Source: Apostichopus japonicus (Eukaryota > Echinodermata > Holothuroidea > Aspidochirotida > Stichopodidae). From it: 64,000 nt of DNA. Of this stretch, positions 47,401-60,900 are shown piece by piece (within the stretch, counting starts at the first letter, position 1; each line of letters begins with the position of its first letter). The notes below the pieces were generated by a model. It had not been told where the DNA came from and did no database searches. It was given only the letters and a program-made list of their open reading frames with translations. Where the stretch lies: contig NC_092578.1 of the NCBI RefSeq assembly GCF_037975245.1, forward strand, positions 4,795,501 to 4,859,500. The letters are read 5' to 3'. A program made the position numbers and the translations under genes.

Positions 47401-50400
47401 AAGAAAATCTACAGGTATAATTTATCTCTTAGGCCTCTTACTGCTTAATGAGTAAAAATAAAATAAAACTGTTAGCAAACTGCTTATCCACTAGAGAGCA
47501 TGTGTAGGAGAATGTGTAAAAGAAAGTTGGCCGGACGTTTTGATCCTAGCAGGATCTTCTTCAAAGGCTAAGTGACACTTGACACTTGTCATTTAGCCTT
47601 TGAACAAGATCCTGCTATGATCGAACGTCAGGCCAACTTTCTTTTACACATGCTTAATGAGTAAATAGACAAAGGAAAATTGAGTGGGAGATTATAAATA
47701 AACTGGAAAAGAACAACAGAATTTGGGGCTAGAGAGAGATTCGAACCAATTATTAACTGGTTTACATTCCAGCTCTAGCAAAAAATATCTTTGCTATTTT
47801 CGAGTTGCTTTTAAATTTTTTAGAATTTAAGATGTGTTTCACAAGTTTTGACATACAAAAACTATAGAAAGGGCAGCCCCATTTAATGATGGTTGACGCA
47901 ACAGTCTAATTTTTGTTTGTCATATGTTCATATTGTAATGCTGCGTTTGGTGAATACACACAGGTGGTCTTGTACAGTCTTTTTAAAGACATCACTATTG
48001 CCTCAAAATTTTACTACGCTAAAATTTGCTTTAAGTTTTTAAAGATAGTGGCCTGGAATTTATTTTACCCCCTTATGCTAGTATCATATATTGAAGAGGG
48101 TTTACTTGAAGAAAGTTAATAGTGAATGTCACAGCTGTGGAAATTCCTCTCGTAGCAGTGGTTTGAGTCTTGAATGGGGCAAAGCTTGTAGCATGTTTTA
48201 TGGGGCAAAAATTGGTGACCTGTTTTATGCAACAGACCACTTGTGAAGCAATCTAGATTTGTAAAATGTAATACCAACAACATACAAACATACCTACCTC
48301 ATATACAGCATCAAAAAAAAACTTGTTCTTGGCAGGGTTGAGGGGGGGTGGGAATGGGGGGGAAGGGAGATGATGTACCCACCTTGAAGAGTTTGTATAA
48401 CCTACATACAAGATCACCTGCAATCCTGTGCTGAGAAACTTGATCTCCTCTGTTGTAGGTCATCTCCGGCACTGCCATCCAAGACTTCTCAATATTCTGG
48501 AACTGATTCTTCAGCCTGATCAAAGAGACAGGCCAGCACCACAAGACCTGGCAAACCATTGTGTATTTCAGGATGGTAGGCATTGCTATTAAACCTATTT
48601 TTTTTTTTGTCTTCTTCTTTTTTTTGTCTTTTTTTTTGGCCTTTTGTTGATGGTGTCTTACTCAACCGTCGTACTTGGCATGCCGATAACAAGTACAAGA
48701 ATGCATTTGTGTTTAATAGAGGTCAAATTATCATTTATCATCCATAGAATTTCAGGTCTCTGCCTCTTCATTGGGACTGTTTTTAAACAAAAGAAATTTA
48801 CCTTTTTGTAAGACAATGTTTAGGTGCTTCATTATTGTTGTAATTGCAAACAAATCAGTGACTGTATGTTTTCCTGTAGCCTGCGGAATACACAATGGCC
48901 AAGAAATAAAACATGAATATGTATTTATGACAAATATTGCTTTGAAAATATTAGAAAAAATTGAGAAAGATTTCTTATTGGTTATTCAGGATCTCTTCTT
49001 ACTTTGGTCGGAATAGTTTATTGGACTGGACTGAGGTCCATGGCTCTGTGCCTCTATTAGTTCATACTTTAGCTATAAATATTTTAAAATCCGAGCTAAG
49101 TAAGGAACTTTCTTCCAACCCTGCTGATCTTTGCGATATTGTTACGGAGGTGTATATTCAGTAGGTGACATTGAAATCTGCTAATAGGGTAAGGAATCTA
49201 AACTGAGGTATTTTTTGGGTCTCCCTCCCAGATATTCATGAGATTCTGGAAGATTGGCCGGCACGTCCTGATGATGGAGTGGATGATAGCCCTGATTGGT
49301 TCCCTTTGGATGACCACTGCAGCGATGATGATAATGATGGTGATGACGAAGACGGCGACGATAATGATGGTGATGATGTTGAAGCTACCATCCCACCTGT
49401 TAGTATGCAAAAGAGTTCACCTGAGCCTCATCCTTGCCTGACTTCTCCATCAGAGCAGCCATCATCATCGTTGGACCAGTCTGAGGCCTTAGTACAGATA
49501 CCTTCCACATCACACACTGTAGGTGATAACTCTAACAATGGTCCAAGGTATGGCAGAGGTACGAACCCTTGTCGTCAAGGTGACGGCCTGTCCAGAGGTG
49601 GTGATGACGACTCTCAAGGGGTGAAGAGGGGAAGGGGGACAAGAGGGAAAGATAGAAAGGTCAGAGTCCAGATAGCTGCCTCTTTCAGAGATGATACAAC
49701 AAAACACAGACAAGAGCAAGGGACAGGCCCTTCCAGCACTGAAATAGATTGTGGGGTAGGCGATGAGGCCACCACCGGCCAGGAGTGTCGTAATGACCCT
49801 TCACTGGTCGACGAAAGACCCATTACCCAGCAAACGCATGCAGCGGAATATCGCACACCTGGCGAGTTCCTAGGGGCAGAGAGAGGGGCCCTTGGGGCAG
49901 AAAGAGGGGCCCTAGGGGCAGAAGGAGGGGCAGTAGGAGGGCTGTTAGGAGCAGAAGGAGGGGCCCTAAGGACAGCAGGTGGGGCTCGAAGGCACCATGG
50001 AAAGCACCACCCAAATGTTTCCATGGGCAGCTTGGCGGACATCTTCGGACCACTTGAAGTGAACGAGATTACACAGACGAGCCGACTTGACCGAGGTAGA
50101 GAAGGCCATAACGTCCTACGTGACCACCACCAGCAGCAGGAAGAAGTGTCAGACAATCCTACTTCACAGGCTACTGGATCTAATGACTTTAAGGATCTCT
50201 GCGACGGTCCATACTGCTATCCGGTGGATTGGCTTTACGAGAATGATGACCCTCAGGCGACAGTGGAGGAAAGAGATCAAAGTGGAAACAGATCGACTGC
50301 TATGTCTTCCCCCAAAATGAGTACCGGTGGGAGCTCTTTCCGTGGTACCAGCCAACAGGAAGCGTCCCTAGAAATGGGTAAAGCCATCTTTTCTTATGAA

Positions 50401-51337
50401 TTGAACCCTTTATTAAATAAATTTAAAAAATATGTACCAGAGAGTTATTGCAACAAAATAGCTAAAATGACATAATTGGATGGTGGTAGGAATGTCTTCT
50501 CAACCAATTAAAAAGAAAAAGAAAAAAAGAGTGTGTATATTGTGCCCTCACCACAGGCAAGAAGTAAAAATGGATGTGAGCTCAGGTCTAAAAATTTATT
50601 TTAAAATCAGTAGTACATTGTTGTACCCAATGTAAGCAATTAACTAATTAAATGAAGGAAGCTAACTAACTATGTTCTATTCAAATAAAAAGCATATAGA
50701 TATACACTTACACAATTTCAAAAATGTCTATTTGAGTCGAAAGAAAACTGATTTTTTTCGAAATGGAAGTATTATCAAATTTCTTGAAATGATTAAGAAC
50801 CAGAGCAGTTGCTTTCTTTTTGGTTTACTGGTGAGTTATTCATCATTGATTCTCTCGTTTCTCGAAACGAAGAATTTGAGGGCTAATCAGCTTTTGTGTA
50901 ATTTTATTGTTCACTAATACCCCACACTATTGTAGTTCTTAGTAATAAGTTGCCTACTCAGCTGTCATTTGAACAGTTCCGTTTTTTATTTTCCTTTTTT
51001 TCCCCTTTTTTTTGGATGGTGAGTTAAATATAGTATTGCAAAATGCTGCTTAGAGAGTGAAGTTCATAATCAAATGAATCTCAGAGGTTTTCTCCGGATC
51101 GATTATTTGTAATCTTATTCTCGGTAGTACTCCCTCCCGTCAGTTTCGGTAAAAACTTTGGTCCAAACTCTAAAATCTGTTCTCTAAAGTCGATCTTTAT
51201 TTTCTCCATATCCAGACATACTAGTTGGTCAGCTGAGCATCGATACAACAGCGGAATATCAGAATCAGATTCTCTCTCAGTTCAGTAGAGAGAGCAGAGA
51301 CGGTAGAAGTAGTAGCAATAGTAGTAACCAATCGTGA
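38471..51337 (+). CDS. MAP3K8: MAP3K8 (TPL2/COT)-like serine/threonine kinase, 12 coding exons
   Basis: Exons joined by GT-AG sites with matching phases: 38471-38527, 39256-39347, 40082-40250, 41217-41369, 42327-42644, 43736-43873, 44926-45196, 45934-46062, 47061-47195, 48459-48575, 49232-50377, 51216-51337, giving 948 residues and a TGA stop. Start: ATG in context AAACATGG, behind a 3' splice site at 38448 and an in-frame stop, so the 5' UTR is probably spliced. The kinase domain spans about 279-526: G-loop GRGDFG (286-291), K308 in KMASKE, a following IPRERF segment like COT's IPVDQF, HRD 395-397 with N402, DFN 415-417, and APE 438-440. The preceding exon has a VIAFIQRL...GVIFNM stretch resembling COT before its kinase. 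The tail has an Asp-rich tract, GAERGAL repeats and polar sequence. Known members phosphorylate MEK downstream of TLR/TNF receptors. It is about twice the vertebrate length. DFG to DFN is unusual. Exon choice is manual; exons 2-4 are the least certain. Confidence 0.8.
40392..40593. repeat. 104-bp tandem duplication in kinase intron 3
   Basis: Two units starting at 40392 and 40496, both with AGAAGGGTTGGAGGAAGGGG and GGAGAAAGGGAGGGAGAGGG. Purine-rich. Confidence 0.85.
47514..47649. repeat. fold-back inverted repeat in kinase intron 9
   Basis: Arms of about 63 bases (GTGTAAAAGAAAGTTGGCC... and ...GGCCAACTTTCTTTTACAC) match at roughly 90% with only about 8 bases between. This would make a long hairpin RNA in the intron. 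It is probably a foldback-type transposon remnant. Confidence 0.8.
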
Positions 51338-54300
51338 GGTCCTCTGTTCATCTCGCTGGTGCGGCAATCGGTATCACCAGAGCTGTGGATACATAACAAT
51401 CATTCCACCGCCGCCAGCAAGTCGAGAAGGTGAAGTAGTCGTCCCAAGAGAAAGCAAGCCAAAAGCAGAGCTGCGGGGTCGTCGATTGGACATGTCCATC
51501 CATATCGTAGATCGGGTCGGTTTCGAGCTTCAGCCCGCAGCGTCCTCATTTATGTTCATAGCAATGACAAAAACTCTGCGATTGACGGTCTTGCAGGACG
51601 GTACTTTGAAAGACAGTACGACGCTCAGGGGGCCGCAGGGGATTCTCCAGCGGCTGCAACTTTTCTGTCTTTGATACGTTGACAAGTCAGTCATAGAGAG
51701 GGGGGGGTGGGGAATGTGGGGGAAGGGGGTGGGGAATGTGGGGAAAGGGTGGGCATTATCATAATGTAACAGCACAAAAGATACACATGTGGTATTTAAA
51801 CCATCATAATATCCTTGTCATCTTAACCCATCCTTCCTTTTGTTTGCCGATCACTGAGGCATGGTGTACTTATGTCCATCATTAGTACTCACTGAAATAT
51901 ATATGTCACATAGTTTAATTTGAAGATAATTTTTAAGCAAACATTTGCATCTTGAGTATCACATCCTGAAATATCAGAATCATAAAGAGTCCAAACCTCT
52001 GTTGAGGAGGGTGTGATAGTTTTCCAGAATACCTCACCACGTTGTTAACTTGGGGGAGAGATGTGAATTGTTTGCAAAGGTAAGTCACTAACTGTGCAGC
52101 CTTTGTAACACGGTGTAGTGGTTACGTACCCTTGACCATGGTACAGTACTTAGTACTCACTATTAATCATGGTATGGTACATTGTTCTCGATATAAACCA
52201 TGGTATAAAACCATGGTAGTTATTTTCCTGACAATATTTGTGCATCTCGGTAAATTATTTACTCATCACTAAGGTATAAACCATAATTATTTTACCTGTC
52301 TTTGTGTTATGTGATTTTAAATTATTTTACCTGGCAGGCTGGTACCATAAAATTGTTATTGTCAACTCATCAATATGGTTACAAGTTACTCATCATACTG
52401 GTATTATTTCACCTGGTACCATTTTTAATACTCATATAACTATGGTATGTTATGGAAATTTCTTTATCATGAAGATGTTACCAGTTCTTACCAGAGGCTT
52501 ATTTTATGGTTTGAGAGTTTCATATTCATAAGAGTCCCCTCCAAAGGCTAAAATCTTGCCTCAAAAAGTTGATTTTGAAAGATGATGCTTTCTGTGTTTT
52601 TTTTTTTAAATGTTGGTGTAATTATGGTCATCACGTCATCCTGGGATAATTGTCACATATTTAATGCATTTTCAGAATTTCTAACTTTTGTTTCGTTTAG
52701 TATGTCTAATGACACAAAATACCAGTCTTGTTTCATTCTTCCATTGTTTGTTAGAAATTCTTGCTGTTAAAGTCTTTCTTTCTTTATTTCAATGCTCCTT
52801 TTTTTGAGTATAAGAAAACTAAATCTTTCTTCTTCGTTCTTTCTTTTAACATTCCCAGTACAATCATACTCTCTGCCTGCCATACTATTTTGGCTGGTTA
52901 ATCTTGTATAGAATAAAATTGTTTATCATATTGATTATATACCAAATTGGTCACTCCTTTGGAGTTTAGTTTAGGTTTCTCAAAACAAATTTACAGGTTA
53001 TGCCTGGGTCATATGCTGTTATAATGTGATTGTTCTTTACAGTCAAACTGTGTATATTTGGTCATATAGTATAAACCAGGGGTTTCCAACTATATTGCTA
53101 TGAGGGCCAGAAAGAAACATTGGTTGGAGTAAAGGGCAGGGCCATAGGGAACCAAATGTCTCTTTCAAATTGGGTTCCTAAAAGTCCTTGCCTGATATTT
53201 CCTATTGGATATTCCAAACACTGGAATAGAGAGAGAGAGAGTGAGCAAATCAGATGTTTTTTATAGACAAATCTGTAAGGGGAAGGAGAAGAAAAAAAGG
53301 ATTGTTTTTCTAATGGAGAGGTATCAGTCTATCAGTGGAGATAAAAAATGAATTATCCTTAGCTGTAAATGTTTTTACTGGAGTTGATTAGATTTTTACA
53401 AATGAAAAAATCAAATATTTTAAATATAGATACTTACAAATATTATATATTAGAAGTGTTACCATTGATAGAATAAACATTGTTTTGTTTAGATGAATTA
53501 TTTTATGATTGTGTTAAAGCAAAAGGACAGAGTAAAAATTACATAATATTTTGTGTGTGTTAAATATGAAATATCTGTTGACAAAAAAAAAGTAAACTTA
53601 ATGGGTGTAAAAAGTGCACAGCATTTTTTTGCTGGACTCAACAAGCTAGGAATACTAACAACATCGTCAGATTTAGATAGAGTTAGAGCAGTTTTTGTTC
53701 CCCTTTAAAAGTATATTTTCTGTGTCATTTCTGGCATGGTAGTTCAACTCCTCCAGAGAGCATGAGAATATATTCAGGAAGTAATAAAATTTGGAGAGAG
53801 TAAGTTTGAAGAAAGGGTGAATTCTGGCAGTATAAAATTAATGGTTAATGCCTGTAGATGATCTTTCAAAACCTGTATCTCACAAAGTGCAGACTTCCTA
53901 CACAACGGAATTCAACTTAACTTTTATCTCGTTAGTAGTTGGTCTCCATTTTCCCTCAGTTGGAAACACATGCTTAAGAACACCTCTACTCAAGAGTTTA
54001 CTCGGCTACATACACTGTTGTCGTTGTCAGTGATCAATCTAGGTGGTTGCCTTGGTTCTGCATGCTGTAGGTGTATTGATTGCAGTAACGGCAGCAACCT
54101 TAGTAAACTATTGGCTTGGTTTACATTTATGTCGGTTGTTACTTAATGGAGCATGTAACACAAGAAATGGTACATAGATGGTAATTCCTACGTAGGTCTG
54201 GAGAACAAAAACTGTCTGTTTCCTTATTACTTAACTGATGTGTTGTTTTCTTTTCAGAAAAGAGGAAATTAAAAATCAGGAAATTTCTTATACCGTGTTT

Positions 54301-57300
54301 GAAGCAACTATGCCCTTGCCAGTTGAAAAATTCCTATTTGAAGCCAGGATTATATTTGTTTGTACTTTTCTAATCATGTCAAAGGTTATTCAGGGATAAA
54401 GTTTCACAACTAACATAACTATTTGTAGTATCCTGCAGCTGTTATTGACAATGCAACAATGTTTCTAACGTCTTAGTAAGGAACCTTTTTCCCAGACTTC
54501 TTTTGATATGGATTTGACAAAGTTGTTTTGTTTATTTTATATAGAATTTGATAATTCGTACAAACAGTTCTCTGTAAATAAAAAACGAGAAAGGGGGGGG
54601 GGGGATGGGTTTGCCTTACTGATGACATTCACCATAGCAAAGATCTATTCCTGTCCCCTTATATAACAATTTTGGCATAAAAAAAGCATACATATATTTT
54701 GGCATTTTGGCCGATGTAGGCATTTGGCCACAGAGACTTAATGACGGTGGCTGCGTTACACCTCATTTCGTCTTGAGCTTGCTCTCAAGAGTCATCTTGG
54801 GAGGATAGCACATCATGTTGATGGGAGGATACCATAACATTTTTGAACGGTTCCTGATAATGGTCACTGGTGTGTCTGTTGGTTAGTGCTGTAACAATCA
54901 ACATTGAGATGGATGAGGTGGGTGTGATTGCATTGGTCAGTGTTACACACAAAAGTTTTCCACATGAGTACAAGCCAGTCATCGTATTATTAGCAGTTAA
55001 CATATCTAGGCTTGTTTCTTGTTAATCTTACTGAATGTTTTATTTACAGCTAACTTATCAGAAACAATTGGAAAGTTTTTTGCAACTAATTCATAAGAAA
55101 AAAAATATTCTGGAAACTTATTCCCTTTGAGACAAAGGTACGCTGATGAGATTTTAGTAAATCAATATTGATTCGAAGTTTGCATGGATATTCTGGTGGC
55201 TAAAGTGAATTTTCTCCCGGTTCCTAATGCAGGTAAAACGTATGAAGTGCCATTTTCTGATTGCTATTTTACTACCAAAACACATAAGAAGAAGTAGAAA
55301 TGGAATTTTGCTGGGAGATTGTCACTTAAAATTGGGAGGGAGAGATATTGTTGAAATGTTCATATAGACAGGTTAACATACCAATCATGTGAAAACAATT
55401 TACTTTACAGTATACAAAAATAGAATTTTGTTTTAATTTCTGGTGTGATTTCATACATGAGGTAACATAGTATCTTTACCAAAAGATAATATTTTGGTGG
55501 CTAAAGTGAATTTTCTCCAGGTTCCTAATGCAGGTAAAGCCTATGAAGTGCCATTTTCTGATTGCTATTTTAGTACCAAAAAACACAAGAAAAAGTAGAA
55601 ATGGAATTTTGCTGGGAGATTGCCACTTAAAATTGGGAGGGAGAGATATTGTTGAAATGTTCATATAGACAGGTTAACACACCAATCATGAGAAAACAAT
55701 TTACTTTACAGTATACAAAAAATAGAATTTTGTTTTAATTTCAGGTGTGATTGCATTCATGAGGTAACATATTGTCTTTACCAAAGACTTATTATAATAA
55801 TATCATATCTAAATAATTTCTCGATATGGGTATACTTGAACCATGTGTTTTTAAGAACTGCCCAGCTTGATCGACATTTATTTGATATTTTACAACCAAT
55901 GATTGTATGTGAGAACATCTTTGTGTTAAATTGTGAAAAAGCAACAACAGTTTAGGCATGAAATGCCTTTATAGTTTCCCTTTAGTGATAATTTTATCGT
56001 ATATCAGCAATCAATGATATCATGTCATTGTGACACACAACAGTAATATACAATCCTTGTCTCTGACAAGGTAGAGAAGGTATCTCTCTGAAAATTTTGC
56101 TTTGATGAATTGTTCTTGAAATACTTGTAATTTTGTTTTACCTTTTTGCAAGGTTGCTTTCATTTTATAGGGAATTAAGATATGGTAGTCCAGAAGAGGC
56201 ATTGATTAAGAAGAAGAACATTAGAGCTCTTTTCCATGAGACTTTTATCCCTTTGACAGAATGAATTATTTGTCACAAAACTTCCAAAGAAAAATTTGCA
56301 GAATTTGGACTTTATCTCCCAAACATTGTACCAATTTTATCCCCGTCCTCAAAACTTCCATTATTTACCTCAGACTTTTATATCCTTAGTTCAAATTTCT
56401 TTAAAAAATAAAAAAATAATAAATCTGAGGTTAAACTGCAGGAATCAATCACTGAGACCTAGAGTTGGGAACTTAAGAGTTAGTGATAAAACTTTTCTTC
56501 TCATTCAAATGCTTCCTCTGCTCCACTGTTAGTTTATGAAAAAGCTTATTAAATAAAGAGATGAAAATAAAGGACATAACTTTTATCTGCTCTTTGTCAT
56601 TGCAGTCTTTGTTTGCAAACATATTACTCTCATCTCTTTGGTACGATGCCGAAGGCTCGATAAACTTTGCAATCATGCTGGCACGCCTGTGTGTGTTTGT
56701 GATGTATGTAATGGCTAGAACATATCTCAATCACCACAAGTTGAATCAATGTCATACTTGGTAGGTAGATGCCGCATGATGAACCCTATTGTCTGTGGTC
56801 CCCTATCTTGTGAATATTAATAAGTGGGCAGTTTTGTATAATGTCAATATATCTTCAAACCGTATGTCCGATTTGGTTTATACTTTGTATGGTGATGTAA
56901 CTACATAATAGTGTGAACATATTTTTGGCAACAACAATGTTTACCTCAATAATATTCATGGTGGGTGGGGCTCAATGGGAAATTGTGAAAAAACAGCTTG
57001 TAAACGATAACTCAAAAACAAGATGAATCAATGTCATACTTCGTAAGTAGAAGCACCTTTATAAGCAGATTGGTCTTGGTTCCATCTCATGAATATTAAT
57101 GAGTGGGCGGGGTATAAAATTTGGTTCATGTTGGTACATCATAAGCACATTTTCATGTCTCCAACTTTATGTCATTAATATTCATCAAATGGCTTTAAAC
57201 ACAAAACAAGAACCAAATGTTGCATGGTTTTAATCCTTGGCACATAGGTTTGTGACTACATTTATACAATCAACCATGTTGTTTTTTGTGTGCATATCAT

Positions 57301-57942
57301 GAATAATAATCAGTGAATATAAAAATTCTTAATCAGATACCTCTGAAATATTATGTCGAATTAGCTTTATACATGTACTTGTAAGTATCATGTATACATT
57401 ATACATGTAAGTATAAATATACAAGGGTGGTTGGGGAGGGTGAGGTGTCAACGTATTGCATTCAAATACTCAGATATGCAAAATGGGAATAATCATGCAG
57501 CTGTTAAATTTAGATAGGAGTAGATGGCTCTTATTAAGAGATGTCCTGTGGAAAGGTGTTAAATGTGACCAAATGAAGTTGTGATGTTTTTCAAATTTAT
57601 TAATTATTGTCCATGACATCCTCTCCTCCCACAACCCCCCCCCCCCCCCACTCACCAACATACACAAACTCAAGTAACAAGTGATCCAAGTGGATTATTG
57701 ATTCTTAATCCGTAACCAACGTATCCTTGTGATCTGCAAACGTATTCATCGTAGTTTCAAACACTTCTGTGAATTTGAAAATGAAGAACTGATAGGCACA
57801 GAGGATAGATAGATTGTCTTATAATTGGCATAGAGGTCACGGTTTATCGGTGTACTACCGCGTACGGACCACAACGAGCATACCTAACCCATTGCGCTAC
57901 TTGATAGTCCTAAATGTAAACAAGTTCGTTACGTTAGTTGCC
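51338..57942. other. kinase 3' flank and intergenic DNA without a gene
   Basis: The first part may be the kinase 3' UTR; AATAAA near 52911 is a possible end. 52130-52460 holds many copies of ACCATGGTA-like words. 55195-55792 is a tandem duplication. 56737-57200 has a diverged repeat of about 280 bp with ATGAATCAATGTCATACTT and ATGAATATTAATGAGTGGG. No coding region is supportable. Confidence 0.45.
55195..55792. repeat. 301-bp tandem duplication
   Basis: Two units starting GGTGGCTAAAGTGAATTTTC at 55195 and 55496, with only a few percent difference, so recent. No coding capacity. Confidence 0.9.
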
Positions 57943-60900
57943 ATGATTTTGTGGCTCTTACTTCTGCCTACTGTTGCGGTTGTTTTATGGTCACTGCTGA
58001 AAATGATGAAACCAGGAAAACCGTTGTTTGCTGTTGGGTAATGAACAGATTTGAAAATAACGAAAGTCTGTCGTGTAACTTTCAAGTCAGGCGTAGGTTA
58101 AGTTTTTGCTTAGGTTATACACACAGGAATGTGGCTCATATTACTTGTTAGGCTTAGCCATATACTGATGAGTACAGTGTAATGAGGTGCTTGCCTTGTC
58201 TAGCCTAACGTTACAGTAGCGGTTTCAATTTTACGAATATAATATCAGCATCGGCAAATTAATTGAAGTGACGCAATATCTTTCAGATATATTTCTGTGG
58301 TTGTCAGTAAATTCAGTGTATTACAGTTACTTTCGATCGTAAGCAATTTAAAGTCGAGATTGTTAATCTTTTCAGATATATGCTGTATGCAAGGACGCGA
58401 GTGGGAGAATGGATGCATCAGAAAGACCTTCAGAAGTTCCGAGAGCAGTACCCAGATGGACATTCCAAAGTTACAGCAACAGAATTAGGAGGTGATAAAT
58501 CTCTTCCTATATAAATTTTCATCTCTATACAAGGTACATACTATATGAACTTTTAGTAAAAGATGTCACACAGGAGAGAAACCGAGCTCAATCTTAACCG
58601 TATGCCTACAGTACCACACTTTTCAGTCGTGAAAGGACTTTGAGGAATGACATTCATTTCAAGGTCATCAGATAATGTCAGATAATGGTCACCCATACTT
58701 GAGTGTCAACACACATTGTACTGCCACTTATAAATGTAGTTGCTCAAATGGAGATATTTTAAAAGTCTATTCTAATGCTCTTCAGTGTAGGCTGGAGACT
58801 ACTCTAAGGACCACATCCACTAGGAATATGTACTTCTGAAAAACTTGAAGCAATTTTAAGCACACTAAATTTTGAGCCAGTACTAATGACTTTTGTATTA
58901 CCATTGTCAAACCATATACCCTAATTTCAGTGCCTATCCCTCTCAAACTGAAACTGCCCACATATGTGTAAGTAATGAATATGTGATGCCTTGTACTGTA
59001 TAGTGTTACAAATTGACAAAGAAAAGAAGCTTTACATGAATGTCACTCAAACAATGAACCAGAGCAAGAAAGAAAAAAAATGACAAAACCACTTTTTAAC
59101 TGACAGCACACTGTTTTACCCTAGTCCCCTTGCATTTTGTTTGGCAATGTTACCTTTTAAAAGTGATATACCAAACTGATGTGTCTTCCTTCATTACAAA
59201 AAAAAAAAAACATTCTCGGAATCTCAAGTGCTCGGCACTCGGATAAAAGTATTTGACTGCAACACTGAGGATTACTGTACAGATAACACTGTGCAGACGC
59301 ACTCGGCTCCAGACCCTTACAGGGGAACTGACAGAGTGTTACATCTAATGCAATATCACAATTCCCTTAAGAAAAGGAAACAATTAAATGCCCAAGCTGA
59401 GCTCACAGCAAAACAGATCTGCATTTCTATTGACATTTGTCATACAGTATATTGTATGATCCTTTGAATAATTGTCTTTGTTATTATGTATATAGCTCAG
59501 TATAAGCAGTTTGTGAGAAGAGGATATTGAGCAGCAATATACTTTGGCCATTGCCACCAAACAGTTTGCTTTGTTGTCCTTTCTTCTTGGAATGCAACTA
59601 GGAATGCTACTTTACTTGTACAGTACATTCATTTGGCTTTCTTCAGAGACAGGTGATGGGGGATGGAATGTGAATTAAATAGATGATGAATATTCATGAA
59701 AGATTAGTGAAACCTTTTTTAAAATCCTTATTTGTGTGTGTGCATGCAGTAGTCAGTAGAAAAGAAATTGAGAAGATATTGTTATACCTACAGTGTAGGC
59801 TGTGTAGCATGTACGTGTGAAGGACTTCATGTTCTGTTGTATATATGTGGACAACTAAGCTGGCTTTGCTAACTCTACTGTAGTACTGGTGGCATGTGAC
59901 TGAGTGTGGAACAAGTTGTTTGGCTTTTGTGACCAGGTTCTATCTTGGATGAATACTGTTTAAAAAGAAAAAAAAGTACTGGTGACATGGTAAGAAGCTT
60001 GATTACATTGTATAGGCCCATATTGTATAGTATAGGCCCATATTGTATTATCCTGCCTGTATGATTTTGTATAGACCTCTGTATTCAAATGGTACCGATT
60101 AAAGTCTTTGCTCTCCCAGACAATTCCTACAGTAGGTATGTTCACCTAAATATCCCTTTTCTTGTTATATGATATGAAGCATTAAAATATTTTAGTGGAC
60201 AATGTGTGATGTACATTTGAACAGCCTATGCTGTCTTGTTTGAAGTATGTAGCTGTTTTGAAGTCATGGTGGTATGGTCTTCATGTAACTCTCTAAGCAG
60301 AGCTATCTTTATCACACTCCTGCAGAATGTAGTTTTAGTATACACCCCTTTCCTCTGCCCCAGAACACTGGTACCAATTCTACCTCTCTCTGCTTCCCCC
60401 AGCCTTTGTGTTAATTGTAACCATATACCATATTTTTTCTATGACATTGAGAAAATTGAGTGTTCCATGCACTTTCATTTAAGTTCATAATTTCCAATTT
60501 TCAATGGATAAAAGACTTTATATAATGCATGCCGTGTCATCCCCTTGGAAACCATACAACGCAACTCTGCTAGGTATTTTGTTTTGCATGGGATGTTGTG
60601 ATATTAAGTTAACTTGGTCAAACTTGTCAATTTTTCAGATGTGAAAATCCGGCCAATACCATTACTTGAAGATAACTATGCATACCTTGTGATTGACAAA
60701 TCAACGGATACCGCTGTGGTTGTAGACCCTGCTGACGCAGCTGCAGTGAAGGTAAGTTCGATGAAAGTAATAAAGAAAGTCAATATAGCCTGTGTGTGAG
60801 TAGCGAGGCTTACAATGGGTGGTTGGGGGGGGGGGGGAGAGATTGAGAGGAGGGTAAAGGGACCGTACTGGAGAGGAAAGATGAGTGGACATATGGATTG

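Noticed and set aside
49614-50156. 180-codon minus-strand frame
   Set aside because: Antisense of the kinase tail exon; Ser/Pro-rich mirror of the acidic and Gly-rich coding strand.
57840-57905. tRNA A-box-like sequence (minus strand, GTAGCGCAATGGGTTAG)
   Set aside because: No matching B-box downstream and no foldable stems; it overlaps the PNKD leader region.
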